Source: Lentzea albidocapillata
GTDB lineage: Bacteria; Actinomycetota; Actinomycetes; Mycobacteriales; Pseudonocardiaceae
Direction of reading: 5' to 3'
DNA length: 64,000 nucleotides
Assembly: GCF_000719115.1 (NCBI RefSeq)
Contig: NZ_JOEA01000014.1
Location: forward strand, 372,001 to 436,000
Positions 15,031-24,187 of the stretch are shown in pieces. Within the stretch, counting starts at the first letter, position 1; each line of letters begins with the position of its first letter. The notes under the pieces are model-generated. The model ran no database searches and was not told the DNA's origin. It saw only the letters and a list, made by a program, of their open reading frames with translations. A program made the position numbers and the translations under genes.

Positions 15031-15675
15031 CTAGGCGACGCGGTGTGCCTGCCTCGACACCTCGTTCCGCACGTGCCCGCAGGACGAGCACACCCGCTGC
15101 ACCGGGATCAGCTCGGCGACCAGCCGCCACGAGTCGGCGAACGACGGCACCTCCTGCCCCGGCACGAGCAGGCTGTCGAGCACCTCCTGCCGGCGCCGGC
15201 CCCTCTCGCGGCTGCGCTCCACCGGGTCGCGCCGGTGGGCGAGCGCACGCGTCTCCGCCTGCGCCTGGCGGCCCTGCGAGCTGAGGGCGCCGCCCCGGCG
15301 AGGGGCGTTCAGAGCGGCGTTGCGGCGGTTCACCCGGTACCACTCGCCGAGGGTGATGCCCGCCAGCGGCGGCTTGGCGAGGCCCGCGCCGTCCGCCGTC
15401 CAGGTGCGCAGGCGGGCCCGCAGGAACTCGTGCGCCACCTGCGCGCGGGAACGGGGGCGGCCCTGGCTGGTGCCGTCCGGCTTCTTGTCGATGGCCACGA
15501 GCAGGGCGTCGACGCTCCAGCCCGCCCTGAACCACGGCTCGAGCAGGCGCCGCACCCAGCGGCGGTCGGCGTCGGCCCACGAGGCGCGCACGCACAGGGA
15601 CTCCACGGCGACGTCCACGTCGGAACCGGTGGACGGCACCACGCGGCCTGGCCAGCGGCTGGGTTCGATCTGCAT
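15031..15675 (-). CDS. Hypothetical protein
   Basis: The product has 214 residues from ATG 15675, which has a GAGGAGG site 10 bases upstream. The protein is rich in Arg and Trp in its first half (ADADRRWVRRLLEPWFRAGWS), has an aliphatic helix then an Arg/Gln-rich basic stretch, and ends with a CSSCGHVRNE motif that could be half of a zinc site. The composition suggests a nucleic-acid-binding protein, but no family is recognised. It is divergent from the VIT1-type transporter gene. Confidence 0.6.
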   Translation of the reverse strand: MQIEPSRWPGRVVPSTGSDVDVAVESLCVRASWADADRRWVRRLLEPWFRAGWSVDALLVAIDKKPDGTSQGRPRSRAQVAHEFLRARLRTWTADGAGLAKPPLAGITLGEWYRVNRRNAALNAPRRGGALSSQGRQAQAETRALAHRRDPVERSRERGRRRQEVLDSLLVPGQEVPSFADSWRLVAELIPVQRVCSSCGHVRNEVSRQAHRVA

Positions 15676-15853
15676 CGGGAACTGACCTCCTCTAGCACGC
15701 ACACGAACACCTGTTCGACATGCTGCCACGGGGGTCTGACAAAAAATGAACCTCCAGCCTCTGACCAGGGAGAACTCACCCGTTCAGCAGAGTCCGAACG
15801 ATGCGGCGGCGTGGTCGTCCCGCACGCCGCGAAACCAGCGCTAACCTGCGGAA

Positions 15854-16555
15854 ATGACCCACCACGAGCCCCACGACGAGGTCACCGGCGACCGGATGAA
15901 CTGGCTGCGCGCGGGCGTTCTCGGCGCCAACGACGGCATCGTGTCGACCGCCAGCCTCGTGGTGGGCGTCGCGGGCGCCACCACGGACCGCGCCCAGATC
16001 CTCGTCGCGGGCCTCGCGGGTCTCTTCGCGGGCGCCATGTCCATGGCCAGCGGCGAGTACGTGTCCGTCAGCAGCCAGCGCGACGCCGAACGCGCCCTCC
16101 TCGCCCAGGAGCGCAGAGAGCTCCGGGACATGCCCGAACAGGAACTCGAAGAGCTCAAGGAGATCTACGAGGACAAGGGCCTCGACGAGCAGACCGCGGA
16201 GGAGGTCGCCAGGCAGCTCACCGAGCACGACGCGCTGGCCGCCCACGCCGAGGCCGAGCTGCACATCGACCCGGACGGGCTGACGAACCCGTGGGGCGCC
16301 GCCATCGCGAGCTTCGTCTCGTTCACCATCGGCGCGCTCCTCCCCCTCGCCGCGATCGCCCTGACCACGACCGGCCTGCGCGTGCCGATCACGGTCGCCG
16401 CCGCCGTCCTCACCCTCGCCCTGACGGGTTTCGTGAGCGCGAGGCTCAGCGGCGCCGGCAAACGACGGGCGGTCGTCCGCAACGTCGTGGGCGGGCTGAT
16501 CGCCATGGGCGTCACGTACGCCATCGGCTCGCTGGCCGGCCAAAGCATCGGATAG
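15854..16555 (+). CDS. VIT1/CCC1-family iron/manganese transporter
   Basis: The protein has 233 residues and five predicted membrane segments, three of them in the C-terminal half. Family marks are the first segment LGANDGIVSTASLVVGVAGA, the MSMASGEYVSVSSQRDAE motif at the cytoplasmic end of the second, and a charged cytoplasmic helix region rich in Glu (residues about 85-135) that in plant VIT1 forms the metal-binding domain. The family moves Fe2+ or Mn2+ out of the cytosol by proton exchange. No iron box is visible just upstream. The DUF5709-type gene follows at 25 bp, so the two may share a transcript. Confidence 0.88.
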   Translation: MTHHEPHDEVTGDRMNWLRAGVLGANDGIVSTASLVVGVAGATTDRAQILVAGLAGLFAGAMSMASGEYVSVSSQRDAERALLAQERRELRDMPEQELEELKEIYEDKGLDEQTAEEVARQLTEHDALAAHAEAELHIDPDGLTNPWGAAIASFVSFTIGALLPLAAIALTTTGLRVPITVAAAVLTLALTGFVSARLSGAGKRRAVVRNVVGGLIAMGVTYAIGSLAGQSIG

Positions 16556-16580
16556 CACCGAACTGGGTACTGGGAAGGAT

Positions 16581-16799
16581 ATGAGCGAAGAACGCGGCGC
16601 GTACATCCAGGAGAACTCCGACGACTTCGAGGGTCTGGACGAGGACAACCTCAAGCACGACCCGCTGGAGACCGAGCCGGAGGAAGGCTGGGCGGAGTCC
16701 ACCAAGTACGGGATGACCGAGTACGAACAGGCGCACCCACGGCCGCTGGACGAGCGGCTCGCGGAAGAACGCGGCGATGTCGGCGAGACAGGTGCATGA
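16581..16799 (+). CDS. Small acidic DUF5709-type protein
   Basis: A 72-residue, strongly acidic protein. ATG 16581 has a GAAGG ribosome-binding site. The sequence is low in hydrophobic residues and has the GLDEDNLKHDPLE and YGMTEYEQAHPRPLDERL segments seen in the actinobacterial DUF5709 family, whose function is unknown. It is probably disordered and cytoplasmic. It ends 7 bp before the phosphoglucomutase gene. Confidence 0.7.
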   Translation: MSEERGAYIQENSDDFEGLDEDNLKHDPLETEPEEGWAESTKYGMTEYEQAHPRPLDERLAEERGDVGETGA

Positions 16800-16806
16800 T
16801 CGAAAC

Positions 16807-17484
16807 ATGAGCCTCGGCATCCCGGAGAAGATCACAGCGTTGCTGTTCGACCTCGACGGCGTGCTCACCAGCACCGCCGTGCTGCACAGGCAGGCGTGGC
16901 GGCAGACGTTCGAGGCCATGGGCCAGCCGTTCAGCGAACAGGACTACCTGGCCTACGTGGACGGAAAGCCACGCTACGACGGTGTGCGCAGCTTCTTGGC
17001 GTCACGCGGCCTCACGCCGCTGGAGGACGAGGTCCGCCGCATCGGCGACCAGAAGAACGAGCTGGTCAACTCGATCATCGACGAACAGGGCATCACGCCG
17101 TACCCGGCCTCGGTCGACTACCTGAAGGCCGCCAGGGCAGCGGGCATGCCGATCGGCGTCGTCACGTCGTCCGCCAACGCCATGCGCGTCCTGCGGGCGG
17201 GCAACCTGCTGGACTACGTCGACGCACTGGTGGACGGCAACGTCATCACCGCGTCGAACCTGCGGGGCAAACCGGCACCGGACTCGTTCGTCGAGGGCGC
17301 CAGAAGACTCAGGACCGCACCCGGGAACGCCGCCGTCTTCGAGGACGCGCTGGCGGGCGTGCAGGCAGGTCGCGACGGCGGGTTCGGGTTCGTCGTCGGC
17401 GTCGACCGCGGCAACCAGGCGGAGGCGCTCAAGGCCGGCGGCGCCGACGTGGTGGTCGACGAGCTCGACGAGCTGCTGTCATGA
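16807..17484 (+). CDS. Beta-phosphoglucomutase family HAD hydrolase
   Basis: The 225-residue protein opens with the HAD motif I FDLDGVL, with nucleophile Asp15 and acid/base Asp17. Motif II is VVTSSAN and motif III/IV lies in GKPAPDSF ... VFEDALAGVQAG. The LHRQAWRQTF cap segment is typical of beta-phosphoglucomutases, which interconvert beta-glucose 1-phosphate and glucose 6-phosphate. ATG 16807 is preferred over upstream codons on family length. The stop overlaps the ATG of the GH65 gene (ATGA), so the two are translationally coupled: the phosphorylase would yield beta-glucose 1-phosphate and this enzyme would pass it to glycolysis. Confidence 0.9.
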   Translation: MSLGIPEKITALLFDLDGVLTSTAVLHRQAWRQTFEAMGQPFSEQDYLAYVDGKPRYDGVRSFLASRGLTPLEDEVRRIGDQKNELVNSIIDEQGITPYPASVDYLKAARAAGMPIGVVTSSANAMRVLRAGNLLDYVDALVDGNVITASNLRGKPAPDSFVEGARRLRTAPGNAAVFEDALAGVQAGRDGGFGFVVGVDRGNQAEALKAGGADVVVDELDELLS

Positions 17485-19796
17485 GCTACGCCATCGAACC
17501 GTGGCAGCTGCGCTGGCAGGGCCTGTCCGTGGACCACCTGCACCAGACCGAGTCGACGTTCGCGTTGTCCAACGGCCACATCGGCATGCGCGGCAGCCTG
17601 GACGAGGGCGAGCCGAGGGGCCTGCCCGGCACCTACCTCAACGGCTTCTACGAAGAGCACCAGCTGCCGTACGGGGAGGGTGGCTACGGCTATCCGGAGG
17701 CGGGCCAGACCGTCGTCAACGTCACCGACGGCAAGATCATCCGGCTGCTGGTCGAGGACGAGCCGCTGGACATGCGCTACGGCAACGCCGTCGAGCACGA
17801 ACGCACCCTCGACTTCCGCTCCGGCACGTTGCGCCGCCGCACGGTCTGGGAGTCACCGACGGGCAGGCGTGTGACCGTGCGCAGCGAACGGCTCGTGTCG
17901 TTCACGCAGCGCGCAGTGGCGGCCATCAGGTACGAAGTCGAGCCGATGGACGACCTGCAGCTCGTCGTCCAGTCCGACCTGCTGGCCAACGAGCCGACCA
18001 AGAGCCGCAGCAACGACCCGCGGGTCGCCGCCGCACTCGATTCCCCGCTGGTCAACGACTTCACGATGGCCGAGAAGACGCGGGCCGTGCTGTGCCACCA
18101 CACCAGGGTGTCCGGCCTGCGCATGGCCGCCGCGATGGACCACGAGATCGACGTCGACGGCGTCGACATCCGCACGGAGATCCACGCCGAGGACGACCTG
18201 GCCCGGTTCACCGCGGCCGTCGACGTGCCCGCGGGCGGCTGCCTGAAGCTCACGAAGTACATCGCCTACGGCTGGTCCGGCCAGCGCTCGACGCCCGCGC
18301 TGCGAGCCCAGGTGGAGGCCGCGCTCGCCGGCGCCGGCCAGACGGGCTGGGAGGGGCTCCTCCAGGAGCAGAGGGTGTTCCTGGACGACTTCTGGGAAGT
18401 CGCGGACATCGAGATCGACGGCGACGACCAGCTGCAGCAGGCGATCAGGTTCGCGCTGTTCCATATCCTGCAGGCCGGGGCACGCGGCGAGTCCCGTGCC
18501 ATCGCCGGCAAGGGCCTCACCGGACCGGGCTACGACGGCCACGCGTTCTGGGACACCGAGATGTTCGTGCTCCCGGTGCTCACCTACACGGTCCCGGACG
18601 CGGCCCGCGACGCCCTGCGCTGGCGTCACTCCACTTTGGACAAAGCCCGCGAGCGGGCGAAGGTGCTGGGGCTCAAGGGTGCCGCGTTCCCGTGGCGTTC
18701 GATCAACGGCGCCGAGTGCGGCGCGTACTGGCCGGCGGGCACGGCGGCGTTCCACGTCTCCGGCGACGTCGCGTACGCCACCCAGCAGTACCTGAACGCC
18801 ACCGGGGACAGGGACTTCGATCGCTGCGAAGCCACCGAGATCCTCGTGGCAACAGCACGGCTGTGGTTGTCGCTGGGTCACCACGACCCGCACGACGGGT
18901 TCCGCATCGACGGCGTGACAGGCCCGGACGAGTACTCGGCGATCGTCGACAACAACGTCTACACCAACCTGATCGCCCAGCAGAACCTGTGGGCCGCCGC
19001 CGACGCCGCCGAGCGAAACCCTTGTGACGCCACGGAAGAAGAGATCGCGGCCTGGCGCAGGGCCGCGGACGCGATGTCGATTCCGTACGACGAGATGCTG
19101 CAGGTGCACCCGCAGGCGGACAACTTCACCAAGCACGCGGAGTGGGACTTCGAGAACACCCCGCAGGAGAAGTACCCACTGCTGCTGCACTTCCCGTACT
19201 TCGACCTGTACCGGCGCCAAGTGATCAAGCAGGCGGACCTGGTGCTCGCCATGCACGTGCGCGGTGACGCGTTCACCAAAGATGAGAAGGCGCGCAACTT
19301 CGCCTACTACGAGGCTCGCACGGTGCGTGACTCGTCGTTGTCGGCAGGTACGCAGGCGGTGCTGGCGGCCGAGGTCGGGCACCTCGGACTCGCGTACGAC
19401 TACCTGGTCGAGGCCGCGTTCACCGATCTCCACGACCTGCACGACAATGTCACCAACGGCCTGCACATGGCCTCGCTGGCGGGTGCGTGGACGGCGCTGG
19501 TGGCCGGGTTCGGCGGCATGCGCGACCACGGCGGCGAGCTCACGTTCGCGCCACGGCTGCCGGACGACCTGACCCGCTTCTCGTTCCGGATGTCCTTCCG
19601 GGGCACGAGGATCTCGGTGGACGTGTGCGAGTCCGGGGCCACCTACCGGATCGTGGACGGCACCGAGCTGACCACGAGGCACCACGGCGAGCCGATCACG
19701 ATCACCGCGGACGCTCCGGTGACCCTGCCGATCCCGAAGGCTCCCGACCTGGAGCGACCGAAGTCGCCGTTCGGCCGGGAGCCGCGCAGCCACTAG
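17481..19796 (+). CDS. GH65 disaccharide phosphorylase (maltose/trehalose-type)
   Basis: This 771-residue enzyme shows the GH65 order: N-terminal beta-sandwich ([19 protein letters not shown]), helical linker, (alpha/alpha)6 barrel and small C-terminal domain. The general acid is Glu484 in the TGPDEYS motif; [17 protein letters not shown] and [13 protein letters not shown] segments build the phosphate and sugar pockets. It should cleave an alpha-linked glucose disaccharide with phosphate to give beta-glucose 1-phosphate; maltose, trehalose or kojibiose cannot be told apart by eye. The start overlaps the phosphoglucomutase stop. Its TAG stop straddles the left edge of the IS element, the target TA supplying the first two bases. 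Confidence 0.92.
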   Translation: MSYAIEPWQLRWQGLSVDHLHQTESTFALSNGHIGMRGSLDEGEPRGLPGTYLNGFYEEHQLPYGEGGYGYPEAGQTVVNVTDGKIIRLLVEDEPLDMRYGNAVEHERTLDFRSGTLRRRTVWESPTGRRVTVRSERLVSFTQRAVAAIRYEVEPMDDLQLVVQSDLLANEPTKSRSNDPRVAAALDSPLVNDFTMAEKTRAVLCHHTRVSGLRMAAAMDHEIDVDGVDIRTEIHAEDDLARFTAAVDVPAGGCLKLTKYIAYGWSGQRSTPALRAQVEAALAGAGQTGWEGLLQEQRVFLDDFWEVADIEIDGDDQLQQAIRFALFHILQAGARGESRAIAGKGLTGPGYDGHAFWDTEMFVLPVLTYTVPDAARDALRWRHSTLDKARERAKVLGLKGAAFPWRSINGAECGAYWPAGTAAFHVSGDVAYATQQYLNATGDRDFDRCEATEILVATARLWLSLGHHDPHDGFRIDGVTGPDEYSAIVDNNVYTNLIAQQNLWAAADAAERNPCDATEEEIAAWRRAADAMSIPYDEMLQVHPQADNFTKHAEWDFENTPQEKYPLLLHFPYFDLYRRQVIKQADLVLAMHVRGDAFTKDEKARNFAYYEARTVRDSSLSAGTQAVLAAEVGHLGLAYDYLVEAAFTDLHDLHDNVTNGLHMASLAGAWTALVAGFGGMRDHGGELTFAPRLPDDLTRFSFRMSFRGTRISVDVCESGATYRIVDGTELTTRHHGEPITITADAPVTLPIPKAPDLERPKSPFGREPRSH

Positions 19797-20887
19797 TGTG
19801 CTGCGCCGGAAATTCGCCTGCAAAAGCGTGCGAGTGACTCGAGGATCTCTTCGGCGGTCTTGGTCCAGAGGAACGGCCGGGGATGGGTGTTCCAGTCCGC
19901 GATCCAGGCCCGGACGTCCTTCTCGAGTGCTTGCACGCTCTTGTGGGCGCCGCGTTTGATCTTCTGCTCGGCCAGGAACCCGAACCAGCGTTCGACCTGG
20001 TTGATCCACGAGGATCCGGTCGGGGTGAAGTGCATGTGGAACCGGGGATGCTTGGCGAGCCAGGCCTTGATCGCCGCGGTCTTGTGCGTGCCGTAGTTGT
20101 CACAGACCAGATGCACGTCCAGCCCGGCGGGCACGGTCTTGTCGATCGTGATCAGGAACTTGCGGAACTCGGCGGCACGGTGCTGGCGGTGCAACTCGCC
20201 GATCACCGTGCCGTCAGCGACATTGAACGCGGCGAACAGGCTGGTGATGCCGTTGCGGACGTAGTCGTGCGTGCGGCGCTCGGGCATACCCGGCATCATC
20301 GGCAGCACCGGCTGCGAGCGGTCCAGCGCCTGCATCTGAGACTTCTCGTCCACGCACAGCACCACCGCCCGCTCGGGCGGATTGTGATACAGGCCAACAA
20401 CATCCACGACCTTCTCCACGAACAACGGATCAGTGGAGAGCTTGAACGTCTCGGCACGATGAGGCTTGAGACCGAAATCGCGCCAGATCCGCCCGACGGT
20501 CGACTTGCTCAACCCGGTGCGCTCCGCCATCGACGTCCGAGACCAGTGCGTGGCGCCCCGCGGGACCTCCTCCAGCGTCGCCACGATCACCTCTTCGACT
20601 TGATCGACCGTGATCGACGGCGGCCGGCCCGGCCGTTGTTCATCGACCAGGCCGTCCAGCCGATCCCGCAGAAACCGCCTGCGCCACTTCGTCACCGTCG
20701 CCGGATGCACCCGCAGATCCTCGGCGATCCGCGTGCCCGGCACACCATCCGCACACGCCAGCACAATCCTGCACCTCTGCGCCAGCACCTGCGACGACTT
20801 CGCCCGCCGCGCCCACCGCTGCAACGTTTCCCGCTCCTGCTCGGTCAACGTCACCTCAGCAGGAGGACGTCCAATCCGCGCCATCAC
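19793..20887 (-). CDS. IS630 family transposase
   Basis: The 364-residue transposase has an N-terminal helix-turn-helix region ([22 protein letters not shown]) and a second HTH ([20 protein letters not shown]). Its DDE catalytic core has the acids in [19 protein letters not shown] and the late glutamate in [11 protein letters not shown], the IS630 pattern. All three are present, so the enzyme looks intact. GTG 20887 or ATG 20884 is the start. The stop lies in the left TA target, just past the inverted repeat. The gene is antisense to, and ends against, the GH65 gene. Confidence 0.93.
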   Translation of the reverse strand: MMARIGRPPAEVTLTEQERETLQRWARRAKSSQVLAQRCRIVLACADGVPGTRIAEDLRVHPATVTKWRRRFLRDRLDGLVDEQRPGRPPSITVDQVEEVIVATLEEVPRGATHWSRTSMAERTGLSKSTVGRIWRDFGLKPHRAETFKLSTDPLFVEKVVDVVGLYHNPPERAVVLCVDEKSQMQALDRSQPVLPMMPGMPERRTHDYVRNGITSLFAAFNVADGTVIGELHRQHRAAEFRKFLITIDKTVPAGLDVHLVCDNYGTHKTAAIKAWLAKHPRFHMHFTPTGSSWINQVERWFGFLAEQKIKRGAHKSVQALEKDVRAWIADWNTHPRPFLWTKTAEEILESLARFCRRISGAAH

Positions 20888-20930
20888 CCCACCATAGACT
20901 TACCCAGCGGATTTCAGGCGCAGGACACTA
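19794..20930 (-). mobile_element. IS630-family insertion sequence, complete
   Basis: Terminal repeats of about 23 bp (GTGTGCTGCGCCGGAAATTC on the left, complement of GCGGATTTCAGGCGCAGGACAC on the right, roughly three mismatches) are each bordered by TA, the target duplicated by IS630/Tc1-type elements. The coordinates include both TA copies; the element itself is about 1133 bp and encodes one full transposase. Removing it plus one TA rejoins the GH65 stop to the MITE-like repeat at 20931. No second copy is seen in the window. Confidence 0.9.
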
Positions 20931-21032
20931 GTGGCGTGACCCAGAACGTCGGCTGGGTAATTCACGCTCAGCAGGACGCCTCGTCGTGCGTCTGACCGCG
21001 AATTCGCCCGGCAACGTTCTGGGCCACGCCAC
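20931..21032. repeat. MITE-like dispersed repeat, full copy
   Basis: A 102-bp element bordered by TA. The outer 19 bases, GTGGCGTGACCCAGAACGT at 20931-20949 and the complement at 21014-21032, match with one mismatch; the stem continues imperfectly inward (GGTAATTC with GAATTCGCC). Its left half is 84 percent identical by eye to 39140-39197. Both ends lie in CTAG, so it forms part of the TAG stops of the flanking convergent genes. No protein is encoded. Confidence 0.75.
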
Positions 21033-21367
21033 TAGCCGAGTCGGGAGACCTGGTAGTGCGCGATCAGGTCTCTCTTCACGAGCACACTGAGGTGGACGTT
21101 GAGCGTCGGACGGTCGATGAACGAGAAATCGACGTTCAGATAACCCAGAACGAGGTCATCGGCCAGCCGGCGCGTTTCCAGAACCTTGTACTCGGCTCTC
21201 AGCCCAATGGGCTGGGAATCGTAGTAGGCGGCGACCGCAGCCCTTCCCACGCTGTACGGGCGAAGCCCCTGGAAAATGGCGTCCTCGGTGAAGTTCGCGG
21301 CCACGCCCTCGGGGTCGTGCGCGTCCACGGCGGCCTTCCACCGGTCCATGACGGTCTCGATGATCAT
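21032..21367 (-). CDS. SnoaL/DUF4440-like NTF2-fold protein
   Basis: The 111-residue protein has the cone-shaped NTF2/SnoaL-like fold signature: an opening helix (ETVMDRWKAAVDAHDPEGVAANF), TEDAIFQGLRPYSVG, and later strands (LGYLNVDFSF, LSVLVKRD). Members include polyketide cyclases and small uncharacterised enzymes; no catalytic residues can be assigned. ATG 21367 lies one base after the stop of the SDR gene, so the two are co-transcribed. Its TAG stop is formed at the edge of the MITE-like repeat, which suggests the repeat inserted at or near the original end of the gene. Confidence 0.8.
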   Translation of the reverse strand: MIIETVMDRWKAAVDAHDPEGVAANFTEDAIFQGLRPYSVGRAAVAAYYDSQPIGLRAEYKVLETRRLADDLVLGYLNVDFSFIDRPTLNVHLSVLVKRDLIAHYQVSRLG

Positions 21368-21368
21368 G

Positions 21369-22070
21369 TCAGTGCCCCGCGCTCTGGCCGCCGTCGACGT
21401 GCAGGACCTCGCCCGTGACGAACCCGGCCTGTTCCAGGAAGGTGATCGCGTCGACCACCTCGGAGATCTCACCGATGCGGCCGACGGGGTGCAGCCCGGC
21501 GAGCGCCTCGTGGGTCTCCGGGGCGTGCATCGGCGTCTTGATGATGCCGAGCGCGATCGTGTTGAAGCGGATGTTCCGCGCCGCGTACTCGACCGCCAGC
21601 GACCTGGTGACGGCGTTCAGACCGCCCTTGGTCAGCGACGCGAGGGCGGACGGCACCGCCGACAGCGCGTGGTCGACGAGGCTGGTGGACACGTTCACGA
21701 CGTGGCCGCCGTTCGCCTCCATCGCCTTGACGGCGCTGCGCGTGACGTCGAAGAACCCGGTGAGGTTGGTGCCGGTGACGGCGGCGAAGTCCTCGTCGGT
21801 GTACTCGGTGAACGGCTTGGCGACGAAGATGCCGGCGTTGTTCACGAGCGAGTCGACCCGGCCGAACCGCGCCAGCGTCTCCCGCACGGCCCGAGCGCCC
21901 TCACCGGTCTTCGAGAGGTCGGCGCGGATCGCGAGCACCTCGGGGTCGTCCGAGTTCTCGATGGAACGCGAGACCGCGACAACCGAATAGCCGAGCTTGC
22001 GATAAGCGGGAACGAGTGCCGCGCCAATTCCCTGCGACGCTCCCGTGACGATTGCCACCTTGCTGGTCAT
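21369..22070 (-). CDS. Short-chain dehydrogenase-like protein, catalytic Tyr absent
   Basis: A 233-residue Rossmann protein starting at ATG 22070 (CAGG-type site; in-frame codons up to 22121 are less likely). It has the cofactor motif GASQGIG near the start, NNAG, and a C-terminal GEVLHVDGGQS. The active-site region reads VSTSLVDHALS ... PSALASLTKGG, where the usual Tyr four residues before the catalytic Lys is Ala. It may therefore use another acid, or act non-catalytically or as a partner. It is followed immediately by the SnoaL-like gene and preceded, 107 bp away, by the LysR regulator in the same orientation. Confidence 0.85.
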   Translation of the reverse strand: MTSKVAIVTGASQGIGAALVPAYRKLGYSVVAVSRSIENSDDPEVLAIRADLSKTGEGARAVRETLARFGRVDSLVNNAGIFVAKPFTEYTDEDFAAVTGTNLTGFFDVTRSAVKAMEANGGHVVNVSTSLVDHALSAVPSALASLTKGGLNAVTRSLAVEYAARNIRFNTIALGIIKTPMHAPETHEALAGLHPVGRIGEISEVVDAITFLEQAGFVTGEVLHVDGGQSAGH

Positions 22071-22177
22071 TTTCCTGCTCGCTTTCGAAGGAGGAGTAGC
22101 GGATCTGACAGCCACAACCACCCGCGAACCGGCTTCATTTCACGGAATTGCGACCCCTTTCCTCCTTCGTGGAAGGC

Positions 22178-23107
22178 TCAGCCTCCCAGCGCACGGTAAG
22201 GGTCGTCCGAGGGCAGCCAGGCGCGGTCCAGACCGAGGTCGCCCACGTTCCGCACGATCGCGTCGGCCGCGGCGACGACGTCCGCGCGCTCCTCGTCCTC
22301 CCGGCGCACCAGCGACCAGGTCCACAGCACCTCGGGGTCGACGACGGGCCGTGCCACGAGATCCGGCGGCAACGGTGTGGTCTGCCCCTTCGGGGAGTTC
22401 AGCACCGGCGTCGTGCACACCCGCACGTGGTCGAAGAACGCCGGTCCGGTGATCGCGCCGTTGTGGATGCGCCGGACACGGCAGCCGGTGTCCTCGGCGA
22501 ACTCCTCGGCGTAGTCGTTCCAGGACTGCCACGACGTCACGTCGTCGTCCACCAGCACCGCGATGTCCTTCGCCCTGACCGGGCTCGTGTCCGTGCCCAC
22601 GGCCACCGCGTAGAGCCGGTCGGCGCCGAGCAGCTGCGCCTTCAGCCCGAGCTGCGCGGCCTCGGACTTGCGGATCCAGCACACGGCCAGGTCGAGGCTG
22701 CCGTCCGCCACCCGCGCCGCCTGCTGGTGCGACGGCACGACCCACGCGTCCACGTAGAGCTGCGCGACCCCGGCCGTGCGGGCGGTCAGGTCCGGCGGCA
22801 GCCAGTTCACGTACCCGATGCGCACCGGCCGCGACCCGGACAGCTGCCGTGCGTGCCGTTGCAGCTCGCCGGCCCGTTCCAGCAGCGCCCGCACCTCCGG
22901 CACCAGCGCGGCACCGGCGGACGTCAGCGCCACGGTGCGGCGGTCGCGGGCGAACAGCGGCACGCCGAGATCCCGTTCGAGCGCCTTGATCTGCTGCGAC
23001 AACGACGGCCCCGCGATCAGCAGCCGAGCCGCCGCCCGGCCGAAGTGCAGCTCCTCGGCGACCGCGAGGAAGTACCTGAGTTGACGCAGTTCCACGCCGG
23101 ACAGCAT
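22178..23107 (-). CDS. LysR family transcriptional regulator
   Basis: The 309-residue protein opens with the LysR winged HTH (LRQLRYFLAVAEELHFGRAAARL ... PSLSQQIKALERDLGVPLFAR), followed by a two-lobed substrate-binding domain. It is directly upstream of, and co-oriented with, the SDR/SnoaL pair, which are its likely targets, although LysR genes are more often divergent from their targets. ATG 23107 gives the family length. A 26-bp gap separates it from the dehydrogenase gene upstream at 23133, so read-through from there is possible. Confidence 0.88.
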   Translation of the reverse strand: MLSGVELRQLRYFLAVAEELHFGRAAARLLIAGPSLSQQIKALERDLGVPLFARDRRTVALTSAGAALVPEVRALLERAGELQRHARQLSGSRPVRIGYVNWLPPDLTARTAGVAQLYVDAWVVPSHQQAARVADGSLDLAVCWIRKSEAAQLGLKAQLLGADRLYAVAVGTDTSPVRAKDIAVLVDDDVTSWQSWNDYAEEFAEDTGCRVRRIHNGAITGPAFFDHVRVCTTPVLNSPKGQTTPLPPDLVARPVVDPEVLWTWSLVRREDEERADVVAAADAIVRNVGDLGLDRAWLPSDDPYRALGG

Positions 23108-23132
23108 AGGAGGCCCTGGCTCATCGTCGAGA

Positions 23133-24104
23133 TCACAGCTCCAGCACCACTTTCACGTCGCCGGGCCGCGACTCGAACGCCTCCGCGAAGGACTCCAGCG
23201 GCACCCGCCGAGTGATCATCGCCGACAGCCAGGCGTCGTCGGCACGGTCCAGCACGGCCGAAGCCTCCCGGTAGTGGCGCGGGTTCGAGTTGACCGTCCC
23301 GAACACGATCCCGTTGCGCAGCACCAGATCCCGGTTGATCTGCCCGACGTCGGCCGGCAGCACCTCGGTGGACGGCACCCCGGTCAGGCACACCAGATCC
23401 CGCCCGAGCAGCCGCGCGACCAGCGACGGTGCACCGGTCGCCTCGATCACGACCGGGCAGTCGGGCAACGTCCGGTGGTAGGTGGCGCCCAGCGACTCGA
23501 CCAGCGCGGGCTTCGGGCCGTCCGCCGCCAGGTCGAACACGTGCACGTCCAGCCCCCGCTGCACCCCGATCAACGCCGCCAGCAGCCCGATCGGCCCGGC
23601 CCCGGTCACCAGCACGCTCTCGAACGGGTACAACGCCAGCCGGTCGAGCCGCTCCCACGCCTTGACCACGACGGAGGCAGGCTCGACCAGGACACCTGTC
23701 GCGGAGCTGACACCCACCGCATAAGCGGCAGGCACTGTCCACAAAGTGGAGCCGTAGCCGTCGAGTCCGGTGATGCCGCGCTCGGTGTACTGCCCGTTCC
23801 GGCACATGTCGAACTCCCCGCGCGCACACGCCACGCACGGCACCGGGTCCGGTCTGCGGACCACCCCGGCGACCAGTGAGCCCGGTTCGAACCCCGGACC
23901 GCTGATCACCCGGCCCAGGGACTCGTGCCCGATCACGAGAGTTCCGCCGACGCCGAACTCGCCGCGCACGATCTCGCGGTCCGTCCCGCAGATGCCGATC
24001 GCCACGCCCTCGACCAGCAGGTCCTCCGGTCCCGGCACCGGGTCGGGCAGTTCGGTCAGGGCCAGCGACCCGGCTCGTGCAAGATCCACCGTCAGTGCGC
24101 GCAT
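23133..24104 (-). CDS. Glucose 1-dehydrogenase-like zinc alcohol dehydrogenase
   Basis: This 323-residue MDR-family oxidoreductase is close in layout to archaeal/bacterial glucose dehydrogenases. ATG 24104 is chosen because homology-type sequence begins there (MRALTVDLARAG). Zinc-site residues are in GICGTDREIV and GHESLG; a lobe-cysteine set is in VPCVACARGEFDMC. The cofactor motif is GAGPIGLLAA. It would oxidise glucose (or a related sugar) to the lactone with NAD(P)+. It is divergent from the GH64 beta-1,3-glucanase with a LacI-type operator between, so it may oxidise the glucose released by that enzyme. Confidence 0.85.
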   Translation of the reverse strand: MRALTVDLARAGSLALTELPDPVPGPEDLLVEGVAIGICGTDREIVRGEFGVGGTLVIGHESLGRVISGPGFEPGSLVAGVVRRPDPVPCVACARGEFDMCRNGQYTERGITGLDGYGSTLWTVPAAYAVGVSSATGVLVEPASVVVKAWERLDRLALYPFESVLVTGAGPIGLLAALIGVQRGLDVHVFDLAADGPKPALVESLGATYHRTLPDCPVVIEATGAPSLVARLLGRDLVCLTGVPSTEVLPADVGQINRDLVLRNGIVFGTVNSNPRHYREASAVLDRADDAWLSAMITRRVPLESFAEAFESRPGDVKVVLEL

Positions 24105-24115
24105 GAAGACCATTC

Positions 24116-24157
24116 TTGACATATGAACAGCAACGCGCTGGTATGAGAGCGCTCTCA
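24116..24157 (+). promoter_or_regulatory. Promoter and LacI-type operator of glucanase gene
   Basis: TTGACA (24116-24121), 17 bp, then TGGTAT (24139-24144) form a good sigma-70-type promoter. The perfect palindrome TGAGAGCGCTCTCA (24144-24157) begins at the end of the -10 box, where a bound LacI-family repressor would cover the start site. It resembles CebR-like operators (TGGGAGCGCTCCCA). It may also act on the divergent dehydrogenase gene. Confidence 0.75.
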
Positions 24158-24187
24158 CAGAACCCTGTCTCAGTGAGGAGATAGTCG

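Noticed and set aside
17853..20009. A 718-codon minus-strand frame
   Set aside because: It is the mirror of the GH65 gene and runs into the IS element. It has no recognisable motif.
22086..22169. 10-bp inverted repeat in the LysR-SDR gap
   Set aside because: The arms (CGAAGGAGGA and its complement) are 64 bases apart and purine-rich; chance pairing is likely and no LysR T-N11-A palindrome is evident.
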